A stretch of DNA of 64,000 nt. Source: an uncultured Dorea sp. Its GTDB lineage: Bacteria > Bacillota > Clostridia > Lachnospirales > Lachnospiraceae. The position numbers were made by a program, and so were the translations under genes. How positions within the stretch are numbered: the stretch's first letter is position 1; each line of letters opens with the position of its first letter. This document shows positions 24,775-33,857 of the stretch, piece after piece. The stretch spans positions 62,001-126,000 of the forward strand of contig CAJUFA010000004.1 of NCBI GenBank assembly GCA_910585725.1, given 5' to 3'. The notes below the pieces were generated by a model, which worked only from the letters and a program-made list of their open reading frames with translations, ran no database searches and was not told the origin of the DNA.

Positions 24775-25581
24775 TTAATAAAATTGCAGTTCCCCCGTTT
24801 CCCTGTTATGCTGTTCAATCTTCCTTATCAGGACCAGCGTGATTGCAATCATCACACTCAGACAGACCGCCAGCCCGGTAATATCGCCGATCCATTCCTT
24901 TCTCCCCTGAAGGTTAAGCACAAACCGCATAATATTAATGCAATATGTTAAAGGAAATATCAGAGAAAGCATCTTCGCCCACTGCGGAAAGCACCCGACC
25001 GGTATCCGGCTTCCGGAAAACAGAACCATAGGCGTGTCAAAGACATCCATGATGATAGACGCGTCTCTGGAAAACATAAATATAGTATTCAGCATACCTC
25101 CCCAGACTGTCGAAGAAATAATCAGCATGAAAAAGATGAAAGGTAACATAACCAGATTATCAAAACCAATGGTCCCCGTATAGATTAGAATAAATACACA
25201 GAAACAGCAAAACATCCAGACCTCCTGAACGAGCGCCCCTAATGCCTTCCCATAACACATCGCAAGCCTGTTTGCCGGCGTCAGGAATATAATTTCAAGC
25301 GTTCCCCCCTTACGTTCCTGATTCGCCATCGACCATGCATTCTGTACCATGGACCAGAAACAGGTATACGCCATGTATCCGGTTCCCAGAAACGCTAATA
25401 ATTCCTTACCGCTCAACATACCCATATATCCGGTGATCTCAAAGGGTTTGTATGAATAATAGACTTCCATGAATCCCAAAACAGGCCATACAAGCAGAGA
25501 GAACCAGATAAACGCCGAATGATAATCGTGCCTCTGCTGCTTAAGTATTTCCGCTTTAATTACTAACAGACTTTTCTTCAT
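24775..25581 (-). CDS. ABC-2 type exporter permease
   Basis: A 268-aa protein with about six hydrophobic segments and the ABC-2 permease pattern (ANQERKGGTLEIIFLTPANR, then MVLFSGSRIPVGCFPQW). It is translated directly after, and overlaps by 26 bp, the ATPase gene, so the two form an exporter. The ATG at 25581 follows AGGGCA; a GTG at 25590 is possible. Substrate is unknown; this family exports drugs, lipids or polysaccharides. Confidence 0.87.
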   Translation of the reverse strand: MKKSLLVIKAEILKQQRHDYHSAFIWFSLLVWPVLGFMEVYYSYKPFEITGYMGMLSGKELLAFLGTGYMAYTCFWSMVQNAWSMANQERKGGTLEIIFLTPANRLAMCYGKALGALVQEVWMFCCFCVFILIYTGTIGFDNLVMLPFIFFMLIISSTVWGGMLNTIFMFSRDASIIMDVFDTPMVLFSGSRIPVGCFPQWAKMLSLIFPLTYCINIMRFVLNLQGRKEWIGDITGLAVCLSVMIAITLVLIRKIEQHNRETGELQFY

Positions 25582-26620
25582 TGCCCTCACCCCTCGACTG
25601 ATCGATAATCTTCATTAATACTCCTTCCAGTTCCGGCTCCTGTATACTCAGGCCGGCCGCCTCGATCTGATGTCTCATCAGCAAGTCCAGGACGCTTAAC
25701 CAGGTGTCTGTCCCTCCTGTAACCTTTATCTTTTCACCGGCGTCTTCTATTCTGATATCTATATCTTTATTCACCTCTTCGTCCACCGCCCTGATAAATT
25801 CTTCATATCTCTGATTATCCGGCGTTTTCATCTGTATTAACAACTGAGGCTCGTACATAAATAACTCTTTCAGCTCATCCTTGGTTCCCTGTGCAATGAT
25901 CTCTCCTTTATCCAAAACATAGATGTAATCACAGAGTTCCTCTGCCTCCTGGATATAATGGGTTGTCAGTAATATCCCTTTCTTTTCCTTCTTCGCCAGT
26001 TCCAAAACCAACTTCCGGATCTCTTTCGCAATCACGATATCCAACCCTAACGTGGGTTCGTCCATAAAAAGGTACTCCGGATCATTGATCAGCCCTCTGG
26101 CAATCTGCAGACGCTGCTTCATCCCCTTTGAATATCTCTCCACCGGAATATCCGCGGCGTCTTCCAATCCCACGATCTTTAGCAAATAAGCAATCTTTTC
26201 ATTCAGTCCGGACCCGCTTAATCCATACAGACTTCCGAAATATCTAAGATTCTCCTTTGCAGTCAGTCTCCAGTAGAGATTCCTCTCTCCGCCTGAGATC
26301 ATGTTGATCCGCTCTTTCACCCACAGGTGATTCTTTACTGCGTCGACTCCATTCATGGTCAGGCTGCCTGCCGTCGGGGCTATAACAGATGCGAGCATAC
26401 GAATCGTCGTTGTCTTTCCCGCGCCGTTAATGCCTAATACTCCGGTTATTTTTCCCTGGGGAATCTCCAGCGATATATCTTTCACCGCATGAACCACCTT
26501 TTTCTGCCTGCGGACAAACAACCCCTTTTTTTCTTTTAAGATATAATCTTTCACCAAATGCCGGGCAATTATTTTCCTTGCTTCCTGATTCTCAAACCGT
26601 TCCTTGACTTCACTGCACAT
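25556..26620 (-). CDS. ABC exporter ATP-binding protein
   Basis: The 354-aa ATPase has Walker A (GINGAGKTTT), a signature motif YSKGMKQRLQIARGL, Walker B YLFMDEP with a LGLD D-loop, and a switch histidine (LLTTHYIQEAEELCDY). It resembles DrrA-type exporters, with an extra C-terminal domain of about 90 residues and an N-terminal extension of about 35. AAGGAG before the ATG at 26620 sets the start. It has its own consensus promoter (26710-26738) and a long inverted repeat in the leader. One permease gene follows; a second DrrB-like permease occurs at 39427-40236. Confidence 0.92.
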   Translation of the reverse strand: MCSEVKERFENQEARKIIARHLVKDYILKEKKGLFVRRQKKVVHAVKDISLEIPQGKITGVLGINGAGKTTTIRMLASVIAPTAGSLTMNGVDAVKNHLWVKERINMISGGERNLYWRLTAKENLRYFGSLYGLSGSGLNEKIAYLLKIVGLEDAADIPVERYSKGMKQRLQIARGLINDPEYLFMDEPTLGLDIVIAKEIRKLVLELAKKEKKGILLTTHYIQEAEELCDYIYVLDKGEIIAQGTKDELKELFMYEPQLLIQMKTPDNQRYEEFIRAVDEEVNKDIDIRIEDAGEKIKVTGGTDTWLSVLDLLMRHQIEAAGLSIQEPELEGVLMKIIDQSRGEGNEEKSVSN

Positions 26621-26647
26621 CACACGCTCTCCTTTATCCGAATAACT

Positions 26648-26702
26648 CTTAAGCAAGAGAATGATTTACAAATTGGTTAATTACTTCTATTCTTGCTTTA
26701 AG
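26648..26702. repeat. Long inverted repeat in the ABC exporter leader
   Basis: CTTAAGCAAGA (26648-26658) and TCTTGCTTTAAG (26691-26702) are inverted copies with one extra base, separated by 32 bases. It lies between the consensus promoter and the ATPase start and would fold as a leader hairpin or bind a dimeric regulator. Confidence 0.55.
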
Positions 26703-26709
26703 CGCGTGT

Positions 26710-26738
26710 ATTATAGAGATGTTTCATACTTTTGTCAA
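26710..26738 (-). promoter_or_regulatory. Consensus promoter of the ABC exporter
   Basis: On the minus strand a perfect TTGACA (26733-26738) is followed after 17 bases by a perfect TATAAT (26710-26715), about 80 nt before the ATPase start. A promoter this strong suggests control by a repressor or by the leader hairpin. Confidence 0.8.
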
Positions 26739-26884
26739 TGATTATTTAGTTTAATCCTGATAATTCAAAGTTGTAATTGTAATTACATAACGAAATAATA
26801 TTGTTGTTTTCCCGCCGATATCGTATAATATCACTATTATATATTAAGGAAATAAATTTTGATGTTTAGAAGGAGCTGCGTATT

Positions 26885-27757
26885 ATGGAAACAAACCACA
26901 TCTCACTTTTCCCAAATGAGCATTTTCTAGATATCCGCCCCTATCAATACGGCTGGGAAAAATGTCAGCCCCTCCATTCTTTTGGTCCCTTTGTACGCAA
27001 CCACTATTTACTTCACTACATCATCAGCGGACAGGGAATGTTGTTCTCACACACCACCACCGGTGAAATACATGAATATAACCTGGAAGCAAACCAGGCA
27101 TTTCTGATCTGTCCCGGACAGGTTAATATGTATACCGCCGATGAAAAGAATCCCTGGAAATACGTATGGATTGAATTTGACGGAATCCGCGCGGAAGATT
27201 GTCTGCTCCAGGCAGGACTGGAGTGGGATCAGCCCATCTATCTCCCGCAAAGTGTAGAAAAGGGGGAACTTCTGCGGGATCGAATGCTATATTTTTATGA
27301 GAATTCTGCAAAATCACCCATCCATCTGGTAGGACAGTTATATCTGTTTCTGGATGAACTGATTGAATTTTCATCTACTCGACAAAATATTTCTGAAAAA
27401 GCTCAAAAGGATTTTTACATCAATGAGGCCGTAGCTTATATTCAGCAAAACTGCGGACGTGAACTGACAATTGATGAGGTTGCCAGCTTCTGCAAATTAA
27501 ACCGAAACTATTTCAGCCGAAAATTCAAAAAAGTAATGGGCTGTTCGCCCCAGGAATTCTTAATCCATCAGCGCCTGACGAACGCGACAGAGTTAATGCG
27601 TCTCACTGATCTGCCCATTAAAACCATAGCCTCTCAGTGCGGTTATCCTAATCAATTCTATTTCTCTCAGGCTTTTAAGAAATGCTACGGTTTGTCGCCC
27701 CAGGAATGGAGAAAACAAAATTGTATTCCCTTTGATTATTCGACCGCTCTTAAATAA
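26885..27757 (+). CDS. AraC-family regulator of the alpha-galactoside locus
   Basis: The N-terminal ligand domain (QPLHSFGPFVRNHYLLHYIISG, a cupin) and C-terminal AraC helix-turn-helix pair (IDEVASFCKLNRNYFSRKFK, then IKTIASQCGYPNQFYFSQAF) resemble the MsmR/RafR regulators of raffinose and melibiose operons. The 3' end overlaps the convergent GH36 gene by 22 bp. Its likely targets are the GH36 gene and the CUT1 importer. AGAAGGAG precedes the ATG. Confidence 0.9.
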   Translation: METNHISLFPNEHFLDIRPYQYGWEKCQPLHSFGPFVRNHYLLHYIISGQGMLFSHTTTGEIHEYNLEANQAFLICPGQVNMYTADEKNPWKYVWIEFDGIRAEDCLLQAGLEWDQPIYLPQSVEKGELLRDRMLYFYENSAKSPIHLVGQLYLFLDELIEFSSTRQNISEKAQKDFYINEAVAYIQQNCGRELTIDEVASFCKLNRNYFSRKFKKVMGCSPQEFLIHQRLTNATELMRLTDLPIKTIASQCGYPNQFYFSQAFKKCYGLSPQEWRKQNCIPFDYSTALK

Positions 27758-29928
27758 ATTTGAAAGGCCGGGTAATCCCCCTGTACCTGAGGAAACGGAT
27801 AACCGGCATTCATCAGAGCCTTGCCGCTGTAAAGAGAATCTGTTCCGTCAACCTGGTATTGCAGCGCAGGATTTAGCCCTTTAAGCCGAAGAGTGCAAAA
27901 AAGCGGCGCAGTGTTGACGCCGCCAAACACCACATTCACCAGAGCCTCGCGCTGATCAGGGGACACCTGCTCCCAGGCTGTAAAAGCGCCGTCCTGATAT
28001 GGACTGCTAAGTCGGTAATAATCTCCATAATGCAGCAAATCATAATGTGATTTATAATTTTTCACTTGTTGGTGAATCACGGTTTTTTCTTCCGCAGTAC
28101 ACCTACCCAAATCCATCTCATAACCAAAGGCCCCGCTCATTGCAGTGATTCCCCGGGTTTTCAGAGGAGTAACGCGCCCATTCTGTTCATTGGGAACAGC
28201 AGAGACGTGAGCCCCCGCGGTACAGACCGGATAGCAGAATGATGTTCCATACTGAATACGAAGGCGGTCAATAGCATCCGTATCATCACTGCACCAGATT
28301 TGGGGCGTATAATAGAGCATACCGCCGTCGAACCGTCCTCCTCCTCCGCAGCAGCCTTCAATAAGAATATGCGGATAATCATGGTGTAGGCGCTCTAACA
28401 GGTCGTAAACTCCCAGGACGTACCGGTGATAAACTTCCCCCTGACGCCGAGCAGACAGACCGGCAGACCATACATCAGTAAGACTGCGGTTCATGTCCCA
28501 CTTAAGATAAGAGATGTCGGCGCTGGATAGTACCGTTTTCATCTGCTCATAAATATAATCCCGAACATCCCTGCGGGAAAAGTCCAGTACCAACTGACCT
28601 CTGCCTCTGGAAGGGGCACGTCCCGGAACATGCAGCGCCCAGTCCGGATGAGCGCGATAGAGATGACTGTCTTCATTGACCATCTCCGGCTCCATCCAGA
28701 TACCGAATTTCATTCCCAGATTCTTAATGTGCAAAACCAAATCCTCCAACCCTCCAGGCAGCTTTTCCAAATTCACCTGCCAATCGCCCAGGCCACTGTT
28801 GTCATCATTTCTGGAGCCAAACCAGCCGTCGTCCATGACAAACAACTCTATCCCAAGAGCAGCAGCCTCTCTGGCTATATCAATCAGCCTGTCGGCATTG
28901 AAATCAAAATAAGTAGCCTCCCAGTTGTTCACCAAAACCGGCTTTTGCCTGCCATAATAAGGATCTCGCAGGAGATGTTCCCGAATAGCCCTATGATACT
29001 GACGGCTCATTTGTCCAAAGCCATCAGGTGAACAGACCATTGCCGCCTCTGGAGCAGTGAATGCCTGCCCCGGTTCCAGCGTCCAGCAGAAATGATAAGG
29101 ATGAATCCCCATGACCAGACGGCTGTTCTCAAATTGACTGCACTCCACAGCCGCTTCAAAGTTGCCGCTGTACAGAAGCATAGCACCGTAACACATCCCC
29201 TTGTCTTCATCAGCATCATGATCACAAAGAATTACAAAGGGGTTGTGCTGATGGCTGGATATCCCGCGCACACTTCCCACACTGAGTATCCCAGGCCGCA
29301 ATGGTCCCCGGTCCGGACATCGCTCCATCAGATGGCGTGCGTTGAAGGTAAGCAGATCCATATCATCTCGGAGAAAATCCAGACAGACAGAAGCGCATTG
29401 ATATAGACGAATCTCATCTGTTCCCTGATTGAATACCCGGACGGCCCGGGTAATAAGGTCATAATTCTCAAAAATACTGTAAAACAATTCTATCTCCACC
29501 CGAGCAGCAGAATCCTCCAATAGAATTATCAGTGTTTCCGCCTCATCTTCCGTCCCATAAAAACCAGGCAAACCCTCCGAAGGGCATTTTCCCTTTTCCA
29601 AACGAAAACCTTTATAGCGCAGATCCACCGTATGGCTGCCATTTTTTAGTTCCAGTTCAACAGAAGGCAATCGGAAATCGCCTACGCCGCAGGTAGAATA
29701 TTCCTGCGGCATGACATCCAGTGAATAGTTCCGGTTACTCCCCGCCTCGTTGGGATTGGGTGTAAAACTGCGATCGCCGCACTGAATCAAAAAAGACAGG
29801 TCGCAATCATCAATCCTTGATCCATAGTAAATATGCTGAAGTACATTGTATTGGTCGGCCTTCATCTGATATGTAGTGTTTAGAGTATGCAGCGTAAAAA
29901 TTCTGTTTTCACGGTCAAGTACAATCAT
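27736..29928 (-). CDS. GH36 alpha-galactosidase
   Basis: The 730-aa enzyme hydrolyses terminal alpha-1,6-galactosides such as melibiose and raffinose. The nucleophile is Asp478 (YLKWDMNRS) and the acid/base is Asp548 (WCSDDTDAIDR), which are the positions seen in characterised GH36 enzymes of this length. Other motifs include NNWEATYFDFN, MDDGWFGSRNDD and the glycine-rich EGCCGGGGRFD. There is no signal peptide, so it is cytoplasmic and works on sugars brought in by the importer upstream. A hairpin separates it from the permease genes. Confidence 0.96.
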   Translation of the reverse strand: MIVLDRENRIFTLHTLNTTYQMKADQYNVLQHIYYGSRIDDCDLSFLIQCGDRSFTPNPNEAGSNRNYSLDVMPQEYSTCGVGDFRLPSVELELKNGSHTVDLRYKGFRLEKGKCPSEGLPGFYGTEDEAETLIILLEDSAARVEIELFYSIFENYDLITRAVRVFNQGTDEIRLYQCASVCLDFLRDDMDLLTFNARHLMERCPDRGPLRPGILSVGSVRGISSHQHNPFVILCDHDADEDKGMCYGAMLLYSGNFEAAVECSQFENSRLVMGIHPYHFCWTLEPGQAFTAPEAAMVCSPDGFGQMSRQYHRAIREHLLRDPYYGRQKPVLVNNWEATYFDFNADRLIDIAREAAALGIELFVMDDGWFGSRNDDNSGLGDWQVNLEKLPGGLEDLVLHIKNLGMKFGIWMEPEMVNEDSHLYRAHPDWALHVPGRAPSRGRGQLVLDFSRRDVRDYIYEQMKTVLSSADISYLKWDMNRSLTDVWSAGLSARRQGEVYHRYVLGVYDLLERLHHDYPHILIEGCCGGGGRFDGGMLYYTPQIWCSDDTDAIDRLRIQYGTSFCYPVCTAGAHVSAVPNEQNGRVTPLKTRGITAMSGAFGYEMDLGRCTAEEKTVIHQQVKNYKSHYDLLHYGDYYRLSSPYQDGAFTAWEQVSPDQREALVNVVFGGVNTAPLFCTLRLKGLNPALQYQVDGTDSLYSGKALMNAGYPFPQVQGDYPAFQIYLRAVE

Positions 29929-29961
29929 TGAAAAATACCCCCTTGTAAGTTATTTAGATAA

Positions 29962-29990
29962 ACAGTCCCGACAGCTTATGCCGGGACTGT
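29962..29990 (-). terminator. Intercistronic hairpin between importer and GH36 genes
   Basis: ACAGTCCCG (29962-29970) and CGGGACTGT (29982-29990) form a perfect 9-bp stem. On the minus strand it is followed by only a weak T stretch (TTATCTAAATAA), so it may be a partial terminator or an RNA-stability element setting GH36 levels apart from the importer. Confidence 0.55.
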
Positions 29991-29998
29991 CTTTAAGC

Positions 29999-30835
29999 TT
30001 ATTTTCCGCCGGTACCGGCGATTCCTTCCACAAACTGACGCTGGAAGATCAGGTACAGCACTACCATCGGCAGCATAGCCAGCAGCGAACCGGCCATCAG
30101 CACAGGGAAGTTAGTAGTAAACTGACCGCGCAAAGTAGAAAGACCTGATGACAGCGTCATCATCTTCAGATCTGAATTAACAACCAACGGCCACATCAAA
30201 TCACCGTATGCAAAAACAGCAGTAAATATAGTAAGAGCCGCTACGGAAGTTCCCGTCAAAGGAAACATAATCTTGTAGAAAGTCTGCCACTGATTACAGC
30301 CATCAAGATAAGCGGCCTCGCCCACCTCATCCGGGATACTCATGTATGTCTGGCGCAGAAAAAATACACCAAAGGCGCTGACTAACCCCGGAAAAACCAG
30401 AGCAAAAACTGTATTAGCCATTCCCATCTTGGCAACCATCTGATACTGCGGGATAATAAAAATCTGGCTTGGCAAAGACATTTGAACCAGTACAATGCCA
30501 AAAAGCAGTTTCTTGCCTCTAAATTTCAGCTTGGCAAATGCATACCCTGCCATAGAGCTGAATAAAACGGCGCAGACCACACGAAAGAATACCATCAGTA
30601 TCGTATTCAAATACAGATTGCCAAAAGGCAAACTGGCAATTGCCTCTTTAAAATTATCCGAATTAACCTGTTTCGGCAAAATATCCGGCGGAATTTGCAT
30701 ACTCTCAGGAACCGTCTTGAAACTGGTAAGAATCATCCACACAAACGGAAAGATCATAATGACTGCACCTAAAATCAGGAAGAAATAGGTAAGCAGTTTG
30801 GTAATCATATAGGAGCGTCTCAAAGAATTTTTCAT
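29999..30835 (-). CDS. Sugar ABC importer permease (MalG/CUT1 type)
   Basis: Six membrane segments and the EAA loop (EVGEAAYLDGCNQWQTFYKIMFP) identify the second permease of a CUT1 carbohydrate importer. It begins with the typical RRSYMITKLLTYFFLILGAV helix. AAGGAGG precedes the ATG. It follows its partner permease by 12 bp. No ATPase is encoded here, so a shared MsmK/UgpC-type ATPase elsewhere is expected, as is common in Firmicutes. Confidence 0.93.
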   Translation of the reverse strand: MKNSLRRSYMITKLLTYFFLILGAVIMIFPFVWMILTSFKTVPESMQIPPDILPKQVNSDNFKEAIASLPFGNLYLNTILMVFFRVVCAVLFSSMAGYAFAKLKFRGKKLLFGIVLVQMSLPSQIFIIPQYQMVAKMGMANTVFALVFPGLVSAFGVFFLRQTYMSIPDEVGEAAYLDGCNQWQTFYKIMFPLTGTSVAALTIFTAVFAYGDLMWPLVVNSDLKMMTLSSGLSTLRGQFTTNFPVLMAGSLLAMLPMVVLYLIFQRQFVEGIAGTGGK

Positions 30836-30847
30836 TGTAATACCTCC

Positions 30848-31735
30848 TTAAACGTCATATGTAACCCACTTCTTCTGCCCCTGGAATTGAACAAGAGTCA
30901 CAAGAAGGATCAGACTAACTGTCCAGATAACGATAGCGGAACCATAACCTCGGTCTCCAGCCACGAAAGAGGAACGATAAAACAGATACATCAGGCTCTG
31001 CATATCTGTCAACGCCGGATTCGTCTCATCTGCCATCATGTAAATGAGGTCATAGATTTTCATGGATGCCATCAAACGCATGATCAGAACAGAGAACAGG
31101 GTTGGCGACACCATAGGCAGGGTGATTGTGAAAAACTGGCGAATCTTACCTGCACCGTCCAGACCACTGGCTTCATAAAGTGTACCTGGAATATTCTGCA
31201 ATCCAGCCAACAAAAGAACTGCATCATAACCTATACTGCTCCAGACAGACACAATGGCAACAGCCAGTACAGCCGTCTTTGGGTCGGTAATCCATTGGGT
31301 TTTGCCGCCGATCATCTGGTTTAATATGCCATACTCCGTATTAAAGATCCACCTCCATACCATGGCTATAGCCGCCGGAGCACAAACCAACGGCAGGAAA
31401 AAGATAGTGCGGAAACCGCCTTTGAATCTCACACGCGCGTTGAGGAGTAAGGCAACCAACAATGCCAGAGCTATACCTACAGGTACGGTCAAAATACAAA
31501 AATAAACCGTGTTCCAAGTGGCTTTCCAAAATTCCGTATTTCCAAACATGTCCTTATAGTTCTGTACACCGATAAAACTATAATGACCAAAGCCCAGATG
31601 TTCACAGAAGCTGGAATACAGAGTCTGTACGAAGGGCCAGAGATTCAACACAACCAAACCGATGATCGTAGGCGCTACCATAAACCAGCCCCATCTCTCC
31701 TCCCGTCTTGCAGCGACAGATAATTTCTTCTTCAT
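30848..31735 (-). CDS. Sugar ABC importer permease (MalF/CUT1 type)
   Basis: The 295-aa permease has the MalF-type layout with an EAA loop (LYEASGLDGAGKIRQFFTITLP) and starts MKKKLSVAARREERWGWFMV. I chose the ATG at 31735, with GAGGAGGG just upstream; the frame is open further upstream into the binding-protein gene. It pairs with the next permease and the lipoprotein to import an oligosaccharide, probably an alpha-galactoside given GH36. Confidence 0.93.
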   Translation of the reverse strand: MKKKLSVAARREERWGWFMVAPTIIGLVVLNLWPFVQTLYSSFCEHLGFGHYSFIGVQNYKDMFGNTEFWKATWNTVYFCILTVPVGIALALLVALLLNARVRFKGGFRTIFFLPLVCAPAAIAMVWRWIFNTEYGILNQMIGGKTQWITDPKTAVLAVAIVSVWSSIGYDAVLLLAGLQNIPGTLYEASGLDGAGKIRQFFTITLPMVSPTLFSVLIMRLMASMKIYDLIYMMADETNPALTDMQSLMYLFYRSSFVAGDRGYGSAIVIWTVSLILLVTLVQFQGQKKWVTYDV

Positions 31736-31751
31736 GAAACTCCCTCCTCTC

Positions 31752-33071
31752 TCAGTCTTTCGCCAATTTCTTGGCGGTTTCCGTATTAACAATGTTTTCC
31801 ATTTTCTCTAACCCTGTCATAAGTTCTTGCTTGCCGGCATATACATTCGTCAATTCGTCCAGTACCAGGCTCTTCCACTTAGGACTGGCAGAGTTATAAA
31901 TCGCTTGCACCGCATAATCAAACTGTTCAAAGATGACATCCAGATTCAGCTTTTCATCGTAAGAGTCAAACGCGGCACGCCAGGATTCCTCACAACCGAT
32001 ATAAGCAGGAATTGCAGCGCCATTTTCTCCCTGGATACGCTGAGCCTCTTCCGTACCGAAAAATTTAATTACATCCAGTGCAATATCGCGCTTTTTGCCA
32101 TGAGCGGCTGTAGAATAACACAAACCATTGGACATAGTGGCGCGGCCATCCTGATCCAGGCTTTCACCGTCCTCAATAGGATCCGCACACTTGGGAAGTT
32201 TTGCCAGATCCCACTTACCCCGCATCTCAGGATAATTCTCCATCAACTGCGGCAAATTCCAGTTACCTTCCAGATACATGGCTCCTTCTTCAGAGAAGAA
32301 AGCAGTTCCAGGCGCAGTTTCGGCAAAATATGTCTGGTCAGGACACCACTCCTCCTTCTGCATATTCACATAAAACTCTATGCCCTTAACGGTGCCGGGA
32401 TTTGTGTAACCAGCCTTGGTACGGTCGGCGGTAAGAATGTGTCCGCCAGCCTGATAGGCAAAACACCAGTAACCCAACTGGTCGTCATTATAAGCCATGA
32501 AACCGTATTTTCCGGTTTCATCGTGGATTTTTTTTGAAGCATCCGCCAAATCCTCCCAGGTCCAATCATCTGTGGGATAGGGAACATCAGCGGCGTCAAA
32601 CATTTCCTTGTTATACACCAGCAGACCATTATCTTTGTCCTTGGGTACACCGTAGAGCCGGCCATCGCTGCCGCTGGCGTTGCTGCGGGAAATCTCAGAA
32701 AAATGTTCCTCATAATAATTAGGCTCTACATCATCATAGAGGTCTGTCACATCGGCTAACATACCGAAATCAGCATAATACAGCAATTGATTAGTATGCA
32801 TCCAAAAAATGTCCGGCATGGTATTACTCTCAGCAGAAGCTTCCAGTTTCGTCCAATATTCACTCCAACTGGTAGCCTGTACGTCAATCACTACGTCAGG
32901 ATGTTTTGCAGTATACGCATCACACATAGCCTGCATCCCAGGACGCTGATAAACGTCCCATATTTGGAAAGTGAGATGAGTCTTTTTATCTGCTGAACTG
33001 CTGCACCCTATAAGTGACAGCAACAGGGTCAATATTAAAATTACTGCTGTCATACGGGATAATTTTCTCAT
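31752..33071 (-). CDS. Sugar-binding lipoprotein of a CUT1 ABC importer
   Basis: A lipoprotein signal peptide (LILTLLLSLIGCSS, lipobox Cys about residue 23) leads a family-1 solute-binding protein of 439 aa (FQIWDVYQRPGMQAMCDAY, later FWMHTNQLLYYADFGML). It is the first gene of the importer operon, with a promoter at 33100-33128. The ligand is inferred to be an alpha-galactoside from the GH36 gene and the MsmR-like regulator. Confidence 0.93.
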   Translation of the reverse strand: MRKLSRMTAVILILTLLLSLIGCSSSADKKTHLTFQIWDVYQRPGMQAMCDAYTAKHPDVVIDVQATSWSEYWTKLEASAESNTMPDIFWMHTNQLLYYADFGMLADVTDLYDDVEPNYYEEHFSEISRSNASGSDGRLYGVPKDKDNGLLVYNKEMFDAADVPYPTDDWTWEDLADASKKIHDETGKYGFMAYNDDQLGYWCFAYQAGGHILTADRTKAGYTNPGTVKGIEFYVNMQKEEWCPDQTYFAETAPGTAFFSEEGAMYLEGNWNLPQLMENYPEMRGKWDLAKLPKCADPIEDGESLDQDGRATMSNGLCYSTAAHGKKRDIALDVIKFFGTEEAQRIQGENGAAIPAYIGCEESWRAAFDSYDEKLNLDVIFEQFDYAVQAIYNSASPKWKSLVLDELTNVYAGKQELMTGLEKMENIVNTETAKKLAKD

Positions 33072-33099
33072 AACTCCACTCCTTTTTATAATATTTCAT

Positions 33100-33128
33100 T
33101 TAATAGTTTGAATACATAGTTGAAGCAA
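33100..33128 (-). promoter_or_regulatory. Predicted promoter of the galactoside importer operon
   Basis: On the minus strand TTGCTT (33123-33128) and TATTAA (33100-33105) are separated by 17 bases, about 30 nt before the start codon. The weak hexamers fit an activator-dependent promoter. Confidence 0.45.
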
Positions 33129-33857
33129 GAAAAATCCGCCCGGGCCAGCCTTTTCTCACACAACCACTCAAGCTGAATAAAATTATAATCGAAGGATATT
33201 TGCCTGTAAATGAAACGATGTGTCCAACATATATTATGATTTAACAAAAATCACATTTTTATATAAATATATTATATTTTGTGATATTACTGAAAAAAAT
33301 TGTAATTTTTAACAAAATGCACTCTTCAATTTTGTACAAAACAACCAAATTAACTCTATTTAACTGCCGCCGGTAGTCTTGCAATTCTTTCTGTTATCGT
33401 CATTTATAAACACTCCTTCTTTAACTTTTCAATGCCTTTTTTTACTGTTAAAGTAATTTTTACAGAGATTACTACCGGACGGAATACTCCGTATCCATGA
33501 TCCCGCCTGGACTATAGAAATACCGGACATTATACGGACATTCGCTCGCCCGCATTAGATCTGTTCACCGGGACTTATGTGACGGAATTTGTGAGCAAGA
33601 AAATTATTTTTATATAGCATATTTCCGGTAGACATCTTTGATAATTTGCTGCTTTTCTTGCTTTTAATTAGGGCAATTTCTATTAAGATAATTTTAGAAT
33701 TTTATTTAGCCAGAAATTTTACTAAAGAAACAAAATGTACGCCTAATATTTATCGAAAAAAAGGTGTGTTCTATCCTAAACAATCGAAGATATTCATGAC
33801 GAGTTTATATAACGGATACTCATTTATGTGTTATTTAACAGGAGGTAAAACAGTAGC
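33129..33857. other. AT-rich gap with possible gene remnants
   Basis: About 730 bp without a convincing gene. On the minus strand 33356-33403 reads a 15-codon peptide (MTITERIARLPAAVK) behind a good AAGGAG, which could be a leader peptide or the stub of a lost gene. On the plus strand about 33500-33618 is more GC-rich than its surroundings and stays open for some 35 codons (YRNTGHYTDIRSPALDLF), like decayed coding sequence. I cannot name either. Confidence 0.3.
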
